From contig VAWH01000021.1 of NCBI GenBank assembly GCA_005888315.1, forward strand, positions 1 through 64,000: a stretch of DNA of 64,000 nucleotides, in the 5' to 3' direction. Origin of the DNA: Actinomycetota bacterium. Its GTDB lineage: Bacteria > Actinomycetota > Thermoleophilia > Gaiellales > Gaiellaceae. Numbering within the stretch: position 1 is the first letter of the stretch; the number at the start of each line of letters is the position of its first letter. The notes under the pieces are model-generated. The model searched no databases. It worked only from the letters and a program-made list of their open reading frames with translations, and was not told where the DNA came from. This document shows, in pieces, positions 30,697 through 39,613 of this stretch. The translations under genes and the position numbers were made by a program.

Positions 30697-33189
30697 ATGC
30701 AAGAGACGACCGAGCAGCCGACGCTAGCGCCGGAGGCGGAGAACGGTCTCAGCGAGACCGCCGCCCGCGCCCAAGACTGGGCCGGAGAGCCATTTCTCCG
30801 GGCCGACGAGGACCCTGCGGTCGTACTCGCGCCGGGCACCGCGCGCAGACTGGCGCTCGACGACGCGGTCGAGGAGCTGGAGGCGGGGCGCAGCACGCCC
30901 TCGTACGAGTGGAAGCGCCGTTACGCGCTGATGCTCGGGCTCGAGCGCGTGCTCACTGACCACCCGCCGCGGCTCGCCTCTGGAACCGAGCTTCGGCGGC
31001 ATCAAATCGACGCGCTCGCCGGCATGCTCACCGAGCTGATCGCAGCGGCCCAGGCCGCGCCCGAGCCCGCCAACGGCAACGGCGCGTACGTGGAAGCCGA
31101 GGCGGAGGAGGAAGAGGAGGACGAGCTCGAGCCGCCGCCCGCCGCCGAGGGCGACGCGGAGGAGCTGCCGCTACCGCTCTCGCCCGAAGAAGACCCGGGC
31201 GCCGTCCGCCGCTTCCGTTTCCGGCATCCGACCGCGTCCGGCAAGACGATCGCTGCCGCGGGGTTCGTGGAAGCGGCACGCACGCTCGGCGTCCTCATCC
31301 TCACCCACCGCCGCCTGCTCGTCTCGCAGTTCAACCGCGACTTGACCACCGAGGGCTACGGCGACCGGATCGTCGACGCGATCGAGCGCGGCCAAGAGCC
31401 GCCGAAACCGAACCCGCTGACGATCCAGACCTATGCGTGGTTCGCGCGCCACTGGCGCGATCTGAACCCGGACGCCTACCACCTCGTGATCGCCGACGAA
31501 GCCCACACGGCCCTGGGCGAGAAGACGAGTGCGGCGATTCGCAGCTTCACGAATCCGATCTACATCGGCATGACCGCGACCGAGCAGCTGATCGCGAAGC
31601 AGGTCTCGGACGTTTTCCCCGCCTCGGTCGACGACCTACCGCTTGCCGATGCCGCCCGGCGCGGCCTGATCGCGCCGCTGCGCTCGCTGCGCGTGCCGCC
31701 CGCGGCCGCGATCCACACCGTGCCGATCGTCGGCGGCGACTTCGAGGAGCGCGCCCTGGCTCAGGCTCTCGACCACCAAGCCTTGAACCAGGCCGCCGCG
31801 AGCCTCTACCGCGACCGCTTCGACTCGACGCCCGGCATCGTCTACGCGGCCGGGGTCGAGCACGCCTACAACCTGGCCAAGGAGTTTCGCGCGGCCGGGC
31901 TGAAAGCCGAGGCGGTCAGCGGTCGGACACCGCCGGTCAAGCTGGCCGAGATACTCGCCGCGTACGAGCGCGGCGAGATCGACGTCCTGATCAACGCGAT
32001 GCTGCTCGCGGAGGGCTGGAACTCGCCGCGCGCGACCGTGTGCATGCACCTGGCGCCGACCGCGAGCAGGCGCGTCTACCAGCAGCGGATCGGCCGGATC
32101 ATGCGCATGCACCCGCGCAAGGAGGCCGGCGTCGTCGTCGATTTCGTGCCGAAAGCGGCCACGCACAACGAACGCGTCGTCTCGCTCCACAGCCTGCTCG
32201 ACTCCGACTTCTACCGGGAGGGCGCGCGCGTGACACCGGCACCCCGGCGGCGCCAGCAGCGACGTGCCCGCCGCAAGCTCTCGCCGGCGCCGTGGCTCGT
32301 GCCCGTGACGGCCGACGTCAAGCGACGCCTCGGCGTGATCACCCGTGAGTGGCAGCGCGTCGACCCACGCTTCCTCGACGAGGACGAGCAGCGCTACTGG
32401 GCGACGATCGCCGGCCGAAACGTCCGCTACGACGAGCGTGTCGAGTTCGCGAAGAAGTTCACCGAGGGCGGTGCGTCAAGGGGCGCGCTGGAGACCTTCC
32501 TCGCCACGTGTGCCGCCGAGAACCCGAACCGGCGCCTGCGCATGACCGCGCTCGCCGACCGGGTCTCGATGATGGTCGAGCGCGCCGACTTCGACGATCT
32601 CGTCACGCTCGTCACGCAGGCACCGACCTGGGACAAGGACCGGGTCCAGGGCGTCCGCATCCTCCTGCGCGCGATCGGCGAGGGAAAGGCCGACGCGCCC
32701 GACCAGATCCTCGCCCGCTGGATCTGGCGCCTCGCCCGGGCGACGCGAAAGGTGCAGGACCGCCGAGCGAGTGCGGAGTTCCCCGAGGCGAAGCGCCTCC
32801 TCGGCGCACTCGCCAACTCGCGCGGGCACCGGCACGAGGAGAACGCCGCCAAGCTCGTCAACGCCGCGCGCGAGCAACCGCTCGAGGTCGGCGCAGCGCT
32901 GCTCGCCTCGGCCGAGGGCTACACGCCGCGCGCCAACCAGCTGATCGACGCCGCCCGCGAGCGGCTCGGCACGCTGCAGGAGGTCGCGCACGGGCTCGCC
33001 GAGAACCTGCCGGCGCCGAAGCAGCCGAGCGGCCGCTCCCGCCGCCGGCGCAGGCGGCGCAAGAAGAAGTCGCAGGCTGCACAGCAGCAGGTGCAGAACG
33101 GGCAGCAGCAGCCACAGGCCTCGCCGGACGGCTCGAAGCCCACCGAAGCTCCGAAGCAGCCTGAGCCGCAGCCGGTCAAAGAACCGTAA
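30697..33189 (+). CDS. SF2 DEAD/DEAH-type helicase with basic Gln-rich tail
   Basis: This protein of about 830 residues has a long acidic N-terminal insertion, then helicase motif I as HPTASGKTIAAAGFVEA, motif Ia LILTHRRLLVSQFNRDL, motif II VIADEAHTALGE, motif III YIGMTATEQ, motif IV region GIVYAAGVEHAYNL and motif VI VYQQRIGRIMRMHP. A helical region of about 250 residues follows. The C-terminal 70 residues are a low-complexity basic and Gln/Pro tail (RRRRRRKKKSQAAQQQ). It resembles Rad25/ComFA-like DNA translocases more than RNA DEAD-box proteins. ATG at 30697 follows a hairpin. Confidence 0.88.
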   Translation: MQETTEQPTLAPEAENGLSETAARAQDWAGEPFLRADEDPAVVLAPGTARRLALDDAVEELEAGRSTPSYEWKRRYALMLGLERVLTDHPPRLASGTELRRHQIDALAGMLTELIAAAQAAPEPANGNGAYVEAEAEEEEEDELEPPPAAEGDAEELPLPLSPEEDPGAVRRFRFRHPTASGKTIAAAGFVEAARTLGVLILTHRRLLVSQFNRDLTTEGYGDRIVDAIERGQEPPKPNPLTIQTYAWFARHWRDLNPDAYHLVIADEAHTALGEKTSAAIRSFTNPIYIGMTATEQLIAKQVSDVFPASVDDLPLADAARRGLIAPLRSLRVPPAAAIHTVPIVGGDFEERALAQALDHQALNQAAASLYRDRFDSTPGIVYAAGVEHAYNLAKEFRAAGLKAEAVSGRTPPVKLAEILAAYERGEIDVLINAMLLAEGWNSPRATVCMHLAPTASRRVYQQRIGRIMRMHPRKEAGVVVDFVPKAATHNERVVSLHSLLDSDFYREGARVTPAPRRRQQRRARRKLSPAPWLVPVTADVKRRLGVITREWQRVDPRFLDEDEQRYWATIAGRNVRYDERVEFAKKFTEGGASRGALETFLATCAAENPNRRLRMTALADRVSMMVERADFDDLVTLVTQAPTWDKDRVQGVRILLRAIGEGKADAPDQILARWIWRLARATRKVQDRRASAEFPEAKRLLGALANSRGHRHEENAAKLVNAAREQPLEVGAALLASAEGYTPRANQLIDAARERLGTLQEVAHGLAENLPAPKQPSGRSRRRRRRRKKKSQAAQQQVQNGQQQPQASPDGSKPTEAPKQPEPQPVKEP

Positions 33190-33219
33190 CGCCGGCCCGA
33201 ACGAAAGGACCATAGAGCG

Positions 33220-34836
33220 ATGGACGTGGTCCTCGAGCTCGGGGTCGCCTTTCTTGCCGGTCTGATCACGGCGGTCTCGCCGTGCGCGCTCCCCGTCTTG
33301 CCAATCGTCTTTGCCGGCGCCGCCAGCGGCGGCAGACGACGGCCGTACGCGATCATCGCCGGCGTAGTCGTCGGCTTCACGGGCTCGTTGCTGGCGGTCG
33401 CGTGGCTGCTGCGAGAGCTGCACCTGCCACAGGATCTCCTGCGAAATCTGTCGATCGCGCTGCTCTTCGTCGTCGCGGCGACGCTCATTGTCCCCCGGGT
33501 CGGCGAAGTCCTCGAACGCCCGCTGGCGCGCTTCTCGCGCAGGCCCGGCGGCGACCTCGGCGGCGGCGGCTTCGTGCTGGGCCTTGCGCTCGGGCTCGTC
33601 TTCGTGCCCTGCGGCGGGCTCGTGCTGGCGGCGATCACGACGCATGCGGCAACGCTCGGCGGTGGCGAGCGAGTTGCCGTCGCGATCGCCTTCGCGCTCG
33701 GCACCGGCCTGCCGATGCTCGCGATCGCCTACGGCGGCAGGCGCGCGGCAGGCGGCTTGCGGTCCTTCCGCGCCCACGCCCGCGAGCTCCGGGCGGGCCT
33801 CGGGGCACTGATCGCCGTGGTCGCGCTGCTGATCACGTTCCACGTCGACCGGACGCTCGCGAACGTCGGTAATCCTTTCGGCTCCCTGGACGCGCAGAAG
33901 AGCTGCACGGCCCAACTCGATTTCAGCGGCCGCTGCGTGCACGAAACCGCGAAACTCGCCGACCTCGGCGCCGCTCCCAACTTCGTCGGCATCACCGACT
34001 GGTTCAACTCGAAGCCGCTGTCCCTGAATCGGCTGCGCGGCAAGGTAGTGCTCGTCGACTTCTGGACCTACTCGTGCATCAACTGCCTGCGGACGCTGCC
34101 GCACCTGAAGGCGTGGTGGCGCGACTATCGGCAGGCGGGGCTCGAGATCGTCGGCGTCCACACACCGGAGTTCGGGTTCGAGGCCGTCCCGCACAACGTC
34201 GGCTCGGCGACGAAGCAGCTCGGCATCGGCTGGCCGGTCGCGCTCGACCCGCACCACTCGACGTGGGACGCCTACAAAAACCAGTACTGGCCGGCCGAGT
34301 ACCTGATCGACAAGCGCGGCCACATCCGCAACGAGCACTTCGGCGAGGGCGAGTACGACCGGACCGAGCGACTGATCCGCCAACTGCTCGGCGAGCCGGG
34401 ACCGGCGCGAGCGCAGCTCGCCGACATGACCCCGACCGGGCTGATCACGCCCGAGACCTACCTCGGCTACGACCACCAGCTCGCGGACTACGTTGGCTCT
34501 CAGCCCGTTCCGGACCGAACGGCCGACTACAAAGCGCCGAAGGAGGTCACGCAGAACGGCTGGGCCTTGTCAGGCAGGTGGCGGCTCGGTCCTGAGCACA
34601 CGACGGCCGGGACCGACGCCGAGCTGGCGCTCCACTTCCACGCAGCGGACGTCTACCTCGTAATGGGCGGCCGAGGCCGTGTCGGCATCTCCGTCGACGG
34701 CCACGAACTGCGGACGATCTCGGTCAACGGAATCAGCCGGCTCTATACGGTGCTGACGAGGCCGGAGCTGCTCGACGCGCAGCTGCGCCTCAGCTTCACG
34801 CCGGGCGTCTCGGTCTACTCGTTCACTTTCGGGTAG
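33220..34836 (+). CDS. dipZ: DipZ-like cytochrome c biogenesis/thioredoxin fusion
   Basis: This 538-residue protein has an N-terminal CcdA-type domain of six TM helices with redox cysteines in VSPCALPVLP and FVPCGGLVLA. A periplasmic thioredoxin-like domain follows (about 250-400) with YSCINCLRTLPHLKAW as the CxxC motif. A C-terminal jelly-roll-like domain (about 420-538, GWALSGRWRLGPEHTTAG) completes the DipZ arrangement. It passes electrons from cytoplasmic thioredoxin to the cell-envelope thiol domain. GAAAGGA precedes the ATG. Confidence 0.92.
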   Translation: MDVVLELGVAFLAGLITAVSPCALPVLPIVFAGAASGGRRRPYAIIAGVVVGFTGSLLAVAWLLRELHLPQDLLRNLSIALLFVVAATLIVPRVGEVLERPLARFSRRPGGDLGGGGFVLGLALGLVFVPCGGLVLAAITTHAATLGGGERVAVAIAFALGTGLPMLAIAYGGRRAAGGLRSFRAHARELRAGLGALIAVVALLITFHVDRTLANVGNPFGSLDAQKSCTAQLDFSGRCVHETAKLADLGAAPNFVGITDWFNSKPLSLNRLRGKVVLVDFWTYSCINCLRTLPHLKAWWRDYRQAGLEIVGVHTPEFGFEAVPHNVGSATKQLGIGWPVALDPHHSTWDAYKNQYWPAEYLIDKRGHIRNEHFGEGEYDRTERLIRQLLGEPGPARAQLADMTPTGLITPETYLGYDHQLADYVGSQPVPDRTADYKAPKEVTQNGWALSGRWRLGPEHTTAGTDAELALHFHAADVYLVMGGRGRVGISVDGHELRTISVNGISRLYTVLTRPELLDAQLRLSFTPGVSVYSFTFG

Positions 34837-34843
34837 AGCAGGG

Positions 34844-35737
34844 CTAACCGGCGGGCCCGCGCGGGCCGGACTCGCCGTTGCCGGCCTCGCGCTCGCGCAG
34901 GTAGCGGGTCAGCTCCGCGGCCAGGGCGTCGCCCGACGGAAGCTCAAAATCGTCCTCGATCGTGTCCGCCCGGCGTTCGAGCTCCTCGACGTAGGCAGCC
35001 GTCTCCTCGTCGGTCGCGACGGCTTGGCTGACCTGCTCTTCGTAGGTCTCGGCAGCCTGGTCGAGCTCGGCCGTCTCGATCTTGATCCCGAACAGGCCGC
35101 CGAGGCGTTCGCAGAGGGCGGCGGCCGCTCTCGGGCTCGGGGTCAGCGAGACGTAGTGAGGCACCGCGGCCCAGAGGCTCGCAGACGGAATCCCAGCCTT
35201 GTTGCAGGCGTCGTGGAGCACGCCGACGATCCCGGTCGGGCCCTCGTAGCGTGAGGTCGAGAGACCGAGCTCCTTGACGAGGTTCTCATCTGAGGCGCTG
35301 CCGGTCACGGGCGAGGGCCTCGTATGCGGGACGTCGGCGAGGAGCGCGCCCAGCGTGACCACGAGCTCGACGCCGAGCTCTTGGGTGTGGCCGACGACGA
35401 GCTCCGTGAACGCGCGCCAGCGGACGTTCGGCTCGATCCCGAGCAGGAGTACGACGTCGCGGTCAAGGCGCCGCGGCCTGGCGTGGTAGAAGGCTGTTTC
35501 CGGCCAGTCGATCCGGCGGGTGATGCCGTCGACGAGCGAGACATGCGGTCGGGTCGCCTGGAAGTCGAAGAAGCCCTCGGGATCGACGTCCGCGATCTGC
35601 TCGGCTCCCCACAGCTTGGCGAGGTATCCCGCTGCGAGCGACGCGGCCTGGGCACCGTCGTTCCAGCCGCGAAAAGCGGCGATAAGCACCGGCCGTGAGA
35701 GCTCCGGCCGGGCGGAGACCCGAAGCTCCGATGCCAT
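34844..35737 (-). CDS. PAC2-family protein
   Basis: This 297-residue protein belongs to the PAC2 (DUF75) group related to proteasome assembly chaperones: PVLIAAFRGWNDGAQAASLA at residues 16-35, VDPEGFFDFQATRP, then ELVVTLGALLADVPHTRPSP and a C-terminal helical acidic region. Actinobacteria with 20S proteasomes carry several PAC2 proteins, but their client here is unknown. The start is supported by a leaderless promoter (TAAACT at 35749-35744, 6 nt, ATG). It converges on dipZ with 7 bp between them. Confidence 0.9.
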   Translation of the reverse strand: MASELRVSARPELSRPVLIAAFRGWNDGAQAASLAAGYLAKLWGAEQIADVDPEGFFDFQATRPHVSLVDGITRRIDWPETAFYHARPRRLDRDVVLLLGIEPNVRWRAFTELVVGHTQELGVELVVTLGALLADVPHTRPSPVTGSASDENLVKELGLSTSRYEGPTGIVGVLHDACNKAGIPSASLWAAVPHYVSLTPSPRAAAALCERLGGLFGIKIETAELDQAAETYEEQVSQAVATDEETAAYVEELERRADTIEDDFELPSGDALAAELTRYLREREAGNGESGPRGPAG

Positions 35738-35746
35738 CTTTGGAGT

Positions 35747-36685
35747 TTACGCGTGCTCTGTAGCGAGCCACGCAGATGGCCGCCACAGCGCGAAAACAAG
35801 CGCGACGATCCCCGCCCAAGCGGTGGCTGCGACGGCCACGTGGAGAAGGACGAGGTACCAGGGCAGGTGCAGGCGGTACTGGAGCTCGCCTAGCGCGACC
35901 TGCACGAGCAGGACGGCGAGCACCGCGATCGCGGCCCGGAACAGGCGCGGCGCGCGTGACCTCCGGGCCGCGAGGTAGCCGAGCAGGAACAGGAACGAGC
36001 AGCCGAACACCGCTACGACGCCGGCGTGCGCGTAGAGGACCGGCTCGAAGCGCGCCAGCCGGTGCACCTGGGTCGTGCCTCCGCCCGAGTGGGGACCGGC
36101 GGCGGTGGCGAGCGAGCCGCTGACGACGAGTGCCAACCCCGCCGCGGCGACGCCGATGCCGAAAAGCCGAAGCTCCCGCGGGACGAGCGGTTCGGTCCTC
36201 CCCGCCACGAGCTCCGAGGCGAAGAAGACCAGCACGACGGCACCGGCGAGCAGCACCATCGACAGCAGCAGGTGGGCCATCACGACCGGCCAGCGCAGAT
36301 CGGTCTTGACCGCGAGATACCCGAGCGGCGCCTGCGCCAGCGTCCCGGCGAAGAGGGCAACCGCGAGCTGTTTCGCCCTGCGTTCGAGCGGCGTCGAGAG
36401 CGAAGTCACCGCAACGAGCAGCGTGATCAGGATCGTCACCCCGCCGACAACCCGGTTTCCGAACTCGATGTAGGCGTGGTAGTCCTTCGCCGGCAGCGGG
36501 TGGCCGGCCTCGCACCCCGGCCAGTGGCGGCAGCCGAGCCCCGAGCTCGTCAACCGCACGGCCGCGCCGGTCGCCACGATCACCCAGAGCGCGAAGAGCT
36601 CGAGCGCCGCGAGCCTCAAGAACCAGACGGGCGCCAGCGCGAACGAGCGCGCTCGATGGGCCGCCGACGTCGACTCGACGTGCAC
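35747..36685 (-). CDS. ctaA: Heme A synthase (COX15/CtaA family)
   Basis: This 312-residue membrane protein has about eight helices. LRLAALELFALWVIVATGAAVRLTSSGLGCRHWPGCEAGH is the N-terminal signature: conserved Cys pair in GCRHWPGC and Arg-Leu-Thr-x-S-G-L. His ligands follow in YIEFGNRVVGG, PVVMAHLLLSM, LYAHAGVVAV and LLHVAVAAT. It oxidises the heme O methyl group to formyl for aa3-type oxidases. A leaderless promoter (TAGGCT at 36698-36693, 7 nt) precedes the GTG. No oxidase subunit is in this window. Confidence 0.9.
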   Translation of the reverse strand: MHVESTSAAHRARSFALAPVWFLRLAALELFALWVIVATGAAVRLTSSGLGCRHWPGCEAGHPLPAKDYHAYIEFGNRVVGGVTILITLLVAVTSLSTPLERRAKQLAVALFAGTLAQAPLGYLAVKTDLRWPVVMAHLLLSMVLLAGAVVLVFFASELVAGRTEPLVPRELRLFGIGVAAAGLALVVSGSLATAAGPHSGGGTTQVHRLARFEPVLYAHAGVVAVFGCSFLFLLGYLAARRSRAPRLFRAAIAVLAVLLVQVALGELQYRLHLPWYLVLLHVAVAATAWAGIVALVFALWRPSAWLATEHA

Positions 36686-36746
36686 GCGAATCAGCCTATC
36701 GCCGCTCGAGCGGTCTGGCCGGGCGGCTCTGTTGCAGGGCTCGGGA

Positions 36747-37970
36747 TCAAATCAGCGCCTCGAGTTCCTCCCTGTCCGGGTAGCCGTCGGCGCCGTCGAC
36801 CGGGGTCGGCCGCGAGCCGAGGAAGAGCGGACGGTCGGCCGCGTTCAGCAGCACCGGCATCAGATCGGCACCACGAAGCTGCCCGAGGACGCCGCGGGCG
36901 CAGTCGAGCTCGCCGAAGGTGGTAACGCCGTCGGCGCGCACACCCGGCCCTGCGACGAGAAGTGGCACCGGATCGCCGGAGTGGATCACCTCGGGCGAGG
37001 CCGGCGTCGCGTGATCTCCCGTGACGCACACGATCGCCCGTTCGCTCGGCAGGTTTGCCAGCTCGGCGTCGAGATCCTCGATCGCTCGCTGCTTCACGTG
37101 CGGGTCTTTCGTATGGCCCCCCTCGTCCACCCGCTTGTCGTGGACGTAGACGAAGGTGTCGCCGGCCTCGAGCCGCTCCGCGACGAACCCCAGGTCGAGC
37201 TTCGCTTCGGTCGGCTCCAGCCCGACACAGCGGCCGAGACCGCGCAGGAAAGCGGATTCGGCCGCGAACGCGCCGGCAAGTCCGTGCCGCTCGCGAAAGT
37301 TCGGCGCCCGACGCGGGCGGCCGAACCACTTCAAAGTGATCACGTTGAAGCGCTCGCCCTCGAGGCGCCGCATCGCCTCGCGACTCCACTCCTCGCACGC
37401 GCGCGCCGTGCGCCCGGCCTCGGGAACCAGCGGTCGCGGCCGCAGAACGGGGTGCCGGTCGCGGAAGAACGCATCGGTGTCCGTAACGCGATCGTCCGCC
37501 CCGCCAGCGATCCGCAACACAGCCTCGCCGCGCCAGACTTGCTCGAGCGAGAACGCGAGTCCGTCGATCTCGATCCCGTCGCAACGTCCGACAAGCTCGG
37601 CGGCTTCCTCGGCATCGCGCTGGGGATCGGGGCGACCGGTCAGCCACCAGCCGTCTTCGCGGCGCTCCGCCGGACGCAGAGCCGCGTAGGCGAAGACATG
37701 CTCGTCGCTGACGGCCTGCCCTCGCCCCAGGGCCTCGAAGACCGCGCGACCTGGAAACTCGTCGGGCCGGTAGCCCAGCATCGCCCAGTGCGCCACCTCG
37801 CTCGACGGGGCGCGCCCCGGTCCGACCGCGTAGAGCAGGCCGCAGGAGCCGCGAGCGGCCAGGGCGTCGAGGTTCGGCGTCGCCGCCGCCTCGCCCGCCG
37901 TCCGTCCGCCGAGCACGTCGTGAGCGCGGTCGCCGAGCCCGTCCAGCAAGACGAGGACGATCGGAAGCAC
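36747..37970 (-). CDS. apgM: Cofactor-independent phosphoglycerate mutase, archaeal (ApgM) type
   Basis: This 407-residue alkaline-phosphatase-superfamily enzyme starts with VLVLLDGLGDRAHD (metal-binding Asp). It has the phospho-accepting Ser region SSEVAHWAMLGYRP (residues 56-69), TPNLDALAARGSCGL and late metal ligands in VCVTGDHATPASPEVIHSGDPVP. It interconverts 3- and 2-phosphoglycerate with Mn2+ or similar metals. The archaeal-type form is found in some deep bacteria. A leaderless promoter (TAGCCT at 37982-37977, 6 nt) marks the GTG. Confidence 0.9.
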   Translation of the reverse strand: MLPIVLVLLDGLGDRAHDVLGGRTAGEAAATPNLDALAARGSCGLLYAVGPGRAPSSEVAHWAMLGYRPDEFPGRAVFEALGRGQAVSDEHVFAYAALRPAERREDGWWLTGRPDPQRDAEEAAELVGRCDGIEIDGLAFSLEQVWRGEAVLRIAGGADDRVTDTDAFFRDRHPVLRPRPLVPEAGRTARACEEWSREAMRRLEGERFNVITLKWFGRPRRAPNFRERHGLAGAFAAESAFLRGLGRCVGLEPTEAKLDLGFVAERLEAGDTFVYVHDKRVDEGGHTKDPHVKQRAIEDLDAELANLPSERAIVCVTGDHATPASPEVIHSGDPVPLLVAGPGVRADGVTTFGELDCARGVLGQLRGADLMPVLLNAADRPLFLGSRPTPVDGADGYPDREELEALI

Positions 37971-38049
37971 GCGCGGAGGCTAACGCCGGCAGACGTAAGC
38001 GGCGGGGGTTGAAGCCCGCCGCTCACGCTGATTCCGGCGCCACTGACCC

Positions 38050-38922
38050 CTAGCGGCGCCGAACTGTGATCGTCCCGCTGTAGCCGTCGAGGTAGCCCGC
38101 GCCGGCCTGGTTGATCGACATGGCGACGCGAATCCGCGACTTACCCTTCGGCAGCCTGAGCCGGAAGACGGCGCTCGACTTACCGCCGAGGCGGACCTTC
38201 TTCAGCGTCACCCACTGCCCGAAGCGCGAAAACCGCTGCGCCAGGACGGAGCGACCGGCGTGCGAGGTCGCCGATTGGACGATCGTCGTGAACCTGCCGT
38301 TCCGGTAGGCGAGCCTGATCCTGGGACGAACCTGGACGCCAACGGTGACGCTCGTGCGGCCGCTCCACTTCGCCTGGTATTGCGTCAGGATCTTCGGCGA
38401 AGGCGAGAGGACGACGTTCCATGCGCCGTTCGTCGTCGTGAGCACGGTCGTCAGCTCGGCGAACGACGTCTGCGGGTAGGGCTGCTGGTAGATCGTCACT
38501 TTCTCGTTGGTTTTGCCGCTCGAGACAACGCCCGACAGGCTGACCTGCTGGCCGAAGACGATGATCGGCAGCGAGGCGCCGATCGTCACCGCCGGCGGCG
38601 GCCCGGTCACCTTGACGACGCCTTTCACCGTGGCGTTCAACCCGTCGTGGTAGCGGTACGTACCCGCAGCGTTGAAGCGGTGCGTGTACGCCTTGCCCGG
38701 CCCCAGAATCGGCGAGACGAACGAGCCGTTGTTGGACACGACCTGATGATTGTGGGTGTCCGAGTTGACCCACCTGACCGTGTCGCCGGTCTTGATCGTC
38801 ACGGTCGAAGGGAGGAACGAACTACGCTTGATCTGGACTGTCGCTGTCGACGCCGGTGCAGCCGGCGCGGCGCCAACGGCAAGTGCGGCGACGGCGACGA
38901 ATGGGAGGAAGAGCTTCTTCAT
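38050..38922 (-). CDS. Secreted cupredoxin-like protein lacking the copper Cys
   Basis: From the ATG at 38922 the product is about 290 residues with a signal peptide (KKLFLPFVAVAALAVGAAPAAPA). A plastocyanin-like domain follows (about 25-108: VQIKRSSFLPSTVTIKTGDT and NSDTHNHQVVSNNGSF), then a beta-rich Ig-like region to the end. The segment AGTYRYHDGLNATVKGVVKV occupies the place of the usual Cys/His/Met loop and has no Cys, so a normal type 1 copper site is not possible. AGGTG precedes the ATG. Its role is unknown. Confidence 0.75.
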   Translation of the reverse strand: MKKLFLPFVAVAALAVGAAPAAPASTATVQIKRSSFLPSTVTIKTGDTVRWVNSDTHNHQVVSNNGSFVSPILGPGKAYTHRFNAAGTYRYHDGLNATVKGVVKVTGPPPAVTIGASLPIIVFGQQVSLSGVVSSGKTNEKVTIYQQPYPQTSFAELTTVLTTTNGAWNVVLSPSPKILTQYQAKWSGRTSVTVGVQVRPRIRLAYRNGRFTTIVQSATSHAGRSVLAQRFSRFGQWVTLKKVRLGGKSSAVFRLRLPKGKSRIRVAMSINQAGAGYLDGYSGTITVRRR

Positions 38923-38990
38923 GGCACCTGACCCCTTCTCGTTGCGACAGTCCATAAAACGGGGCCGCGGCCGAAAAGTTGCGCAGCCGC

Positions 38991-39536
38991 TTACACCGTT
39001 TTTACGTTTAGCGAGGCATAAAGTGCTCGTAGTAGTTGCGCGACCCCCGGCGGCACGAGCGACTCCCAGTCGCGGCCTTCTCGCAGTGCATCACGCACGT
39101 CGGCCCCGGAAATTTCCTTCTCCGCGCCCTCGTCGAGGATCACCACCTCGTAGCCGGCTTCCCGCAGGCGCTCGAGCTTTGTTCCGCCCCACGCGGAGAA
39201 GAGCCGCAGGAACTGCGTGACGTCAGCGGGCACGTAGGCCGGCCAGAGCTCCGGCTCGTTGACCGGGAACGGGATCACGTGCACGGCCGCGGGCTCGAGG
39301 CCGAGGTCGGCTGCCGCCGCCTTCACCATCAGCAGCCGTTCCGCGTACGAGAACGGGTTCGACTCGGGCAGATGGCGGAGGGGGTCGCTGGCCTCCGGCC
39401 TGATGCGTGTCGGATCCGGGTTCGTGATCCCGATCCAGACCTCATCGGAGCGCTCGGCCGCGCCGCGCAGATATTCGAGATGGCCGTTATGAAAGGGCTG
39501 AAACCGGCCGTGGATCATGCCTCTCTTGGTTTCCAT
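38991..39536 (-). CDS. nadM: Nicotinamide-nucleotide adenylyltransferase, archaeal type
   Basis: This protein of about 181 residues has the nucleotidyltransferase signature GMIHGRFQPFHNGHLEYLRG (H-x-G-H), substrate region PFSYAERLLMVKAA and the C-terminal ISGADVRDALREG (I-S-x-x-x-x-R type). It joins ATP and NMN to make NAD. ATG at 39536 is preferred over 39542 because GGGGAG lies 8 nt before it. The NAD synthetase gene nadE is at 51853 in the same window. A long hairpin separates it from selD upstream. Confidence 0.88.
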   Translation of the reverse strand: METKRGMIHGRFQPFHNGHLEYLRGAAERSDEVWIGITNPDPTRIRPEASDPLRHLPESNPFSYAERLLMVKAAAADLGLEPAAVHVIPFPVNEPELWPAYVPADVTQFLRLFSAWGGTKLERLREAGYEVVILDEGAEKEISGADVRDALREGRDWESLVPPGVAQLLRALYASLNVKTV

Positions 39537-39584
39537 CAACATGTCTCCCCGGTCTCCCGAGCGAAGCGAAGGGACAAACTAGCC

Positions 39585-39613
39585 AACCCGAAAATGCGCA
39601 GCATTTTCGGGTT
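39585..39613. terminator. Perfect hairpin at the end of selD
   Basis: AACCCGAAAATGC-GCA-GCATTTTCGGGTT forms a perfect 13-bp stem. Its outer bases overlap the selD stop codon (39612-39614). It probably ends or insulates selD transcription before nadM; the T-run lies within the stem rather than after it. Confidence 0.6.

Noticed and set aside
32476-34476. 666-codon minus-strand frame across the helicase and dipZ genes
   Set aside because: Both strands are open because of the high GC content; the plus-strand products have full sets of family motifs.
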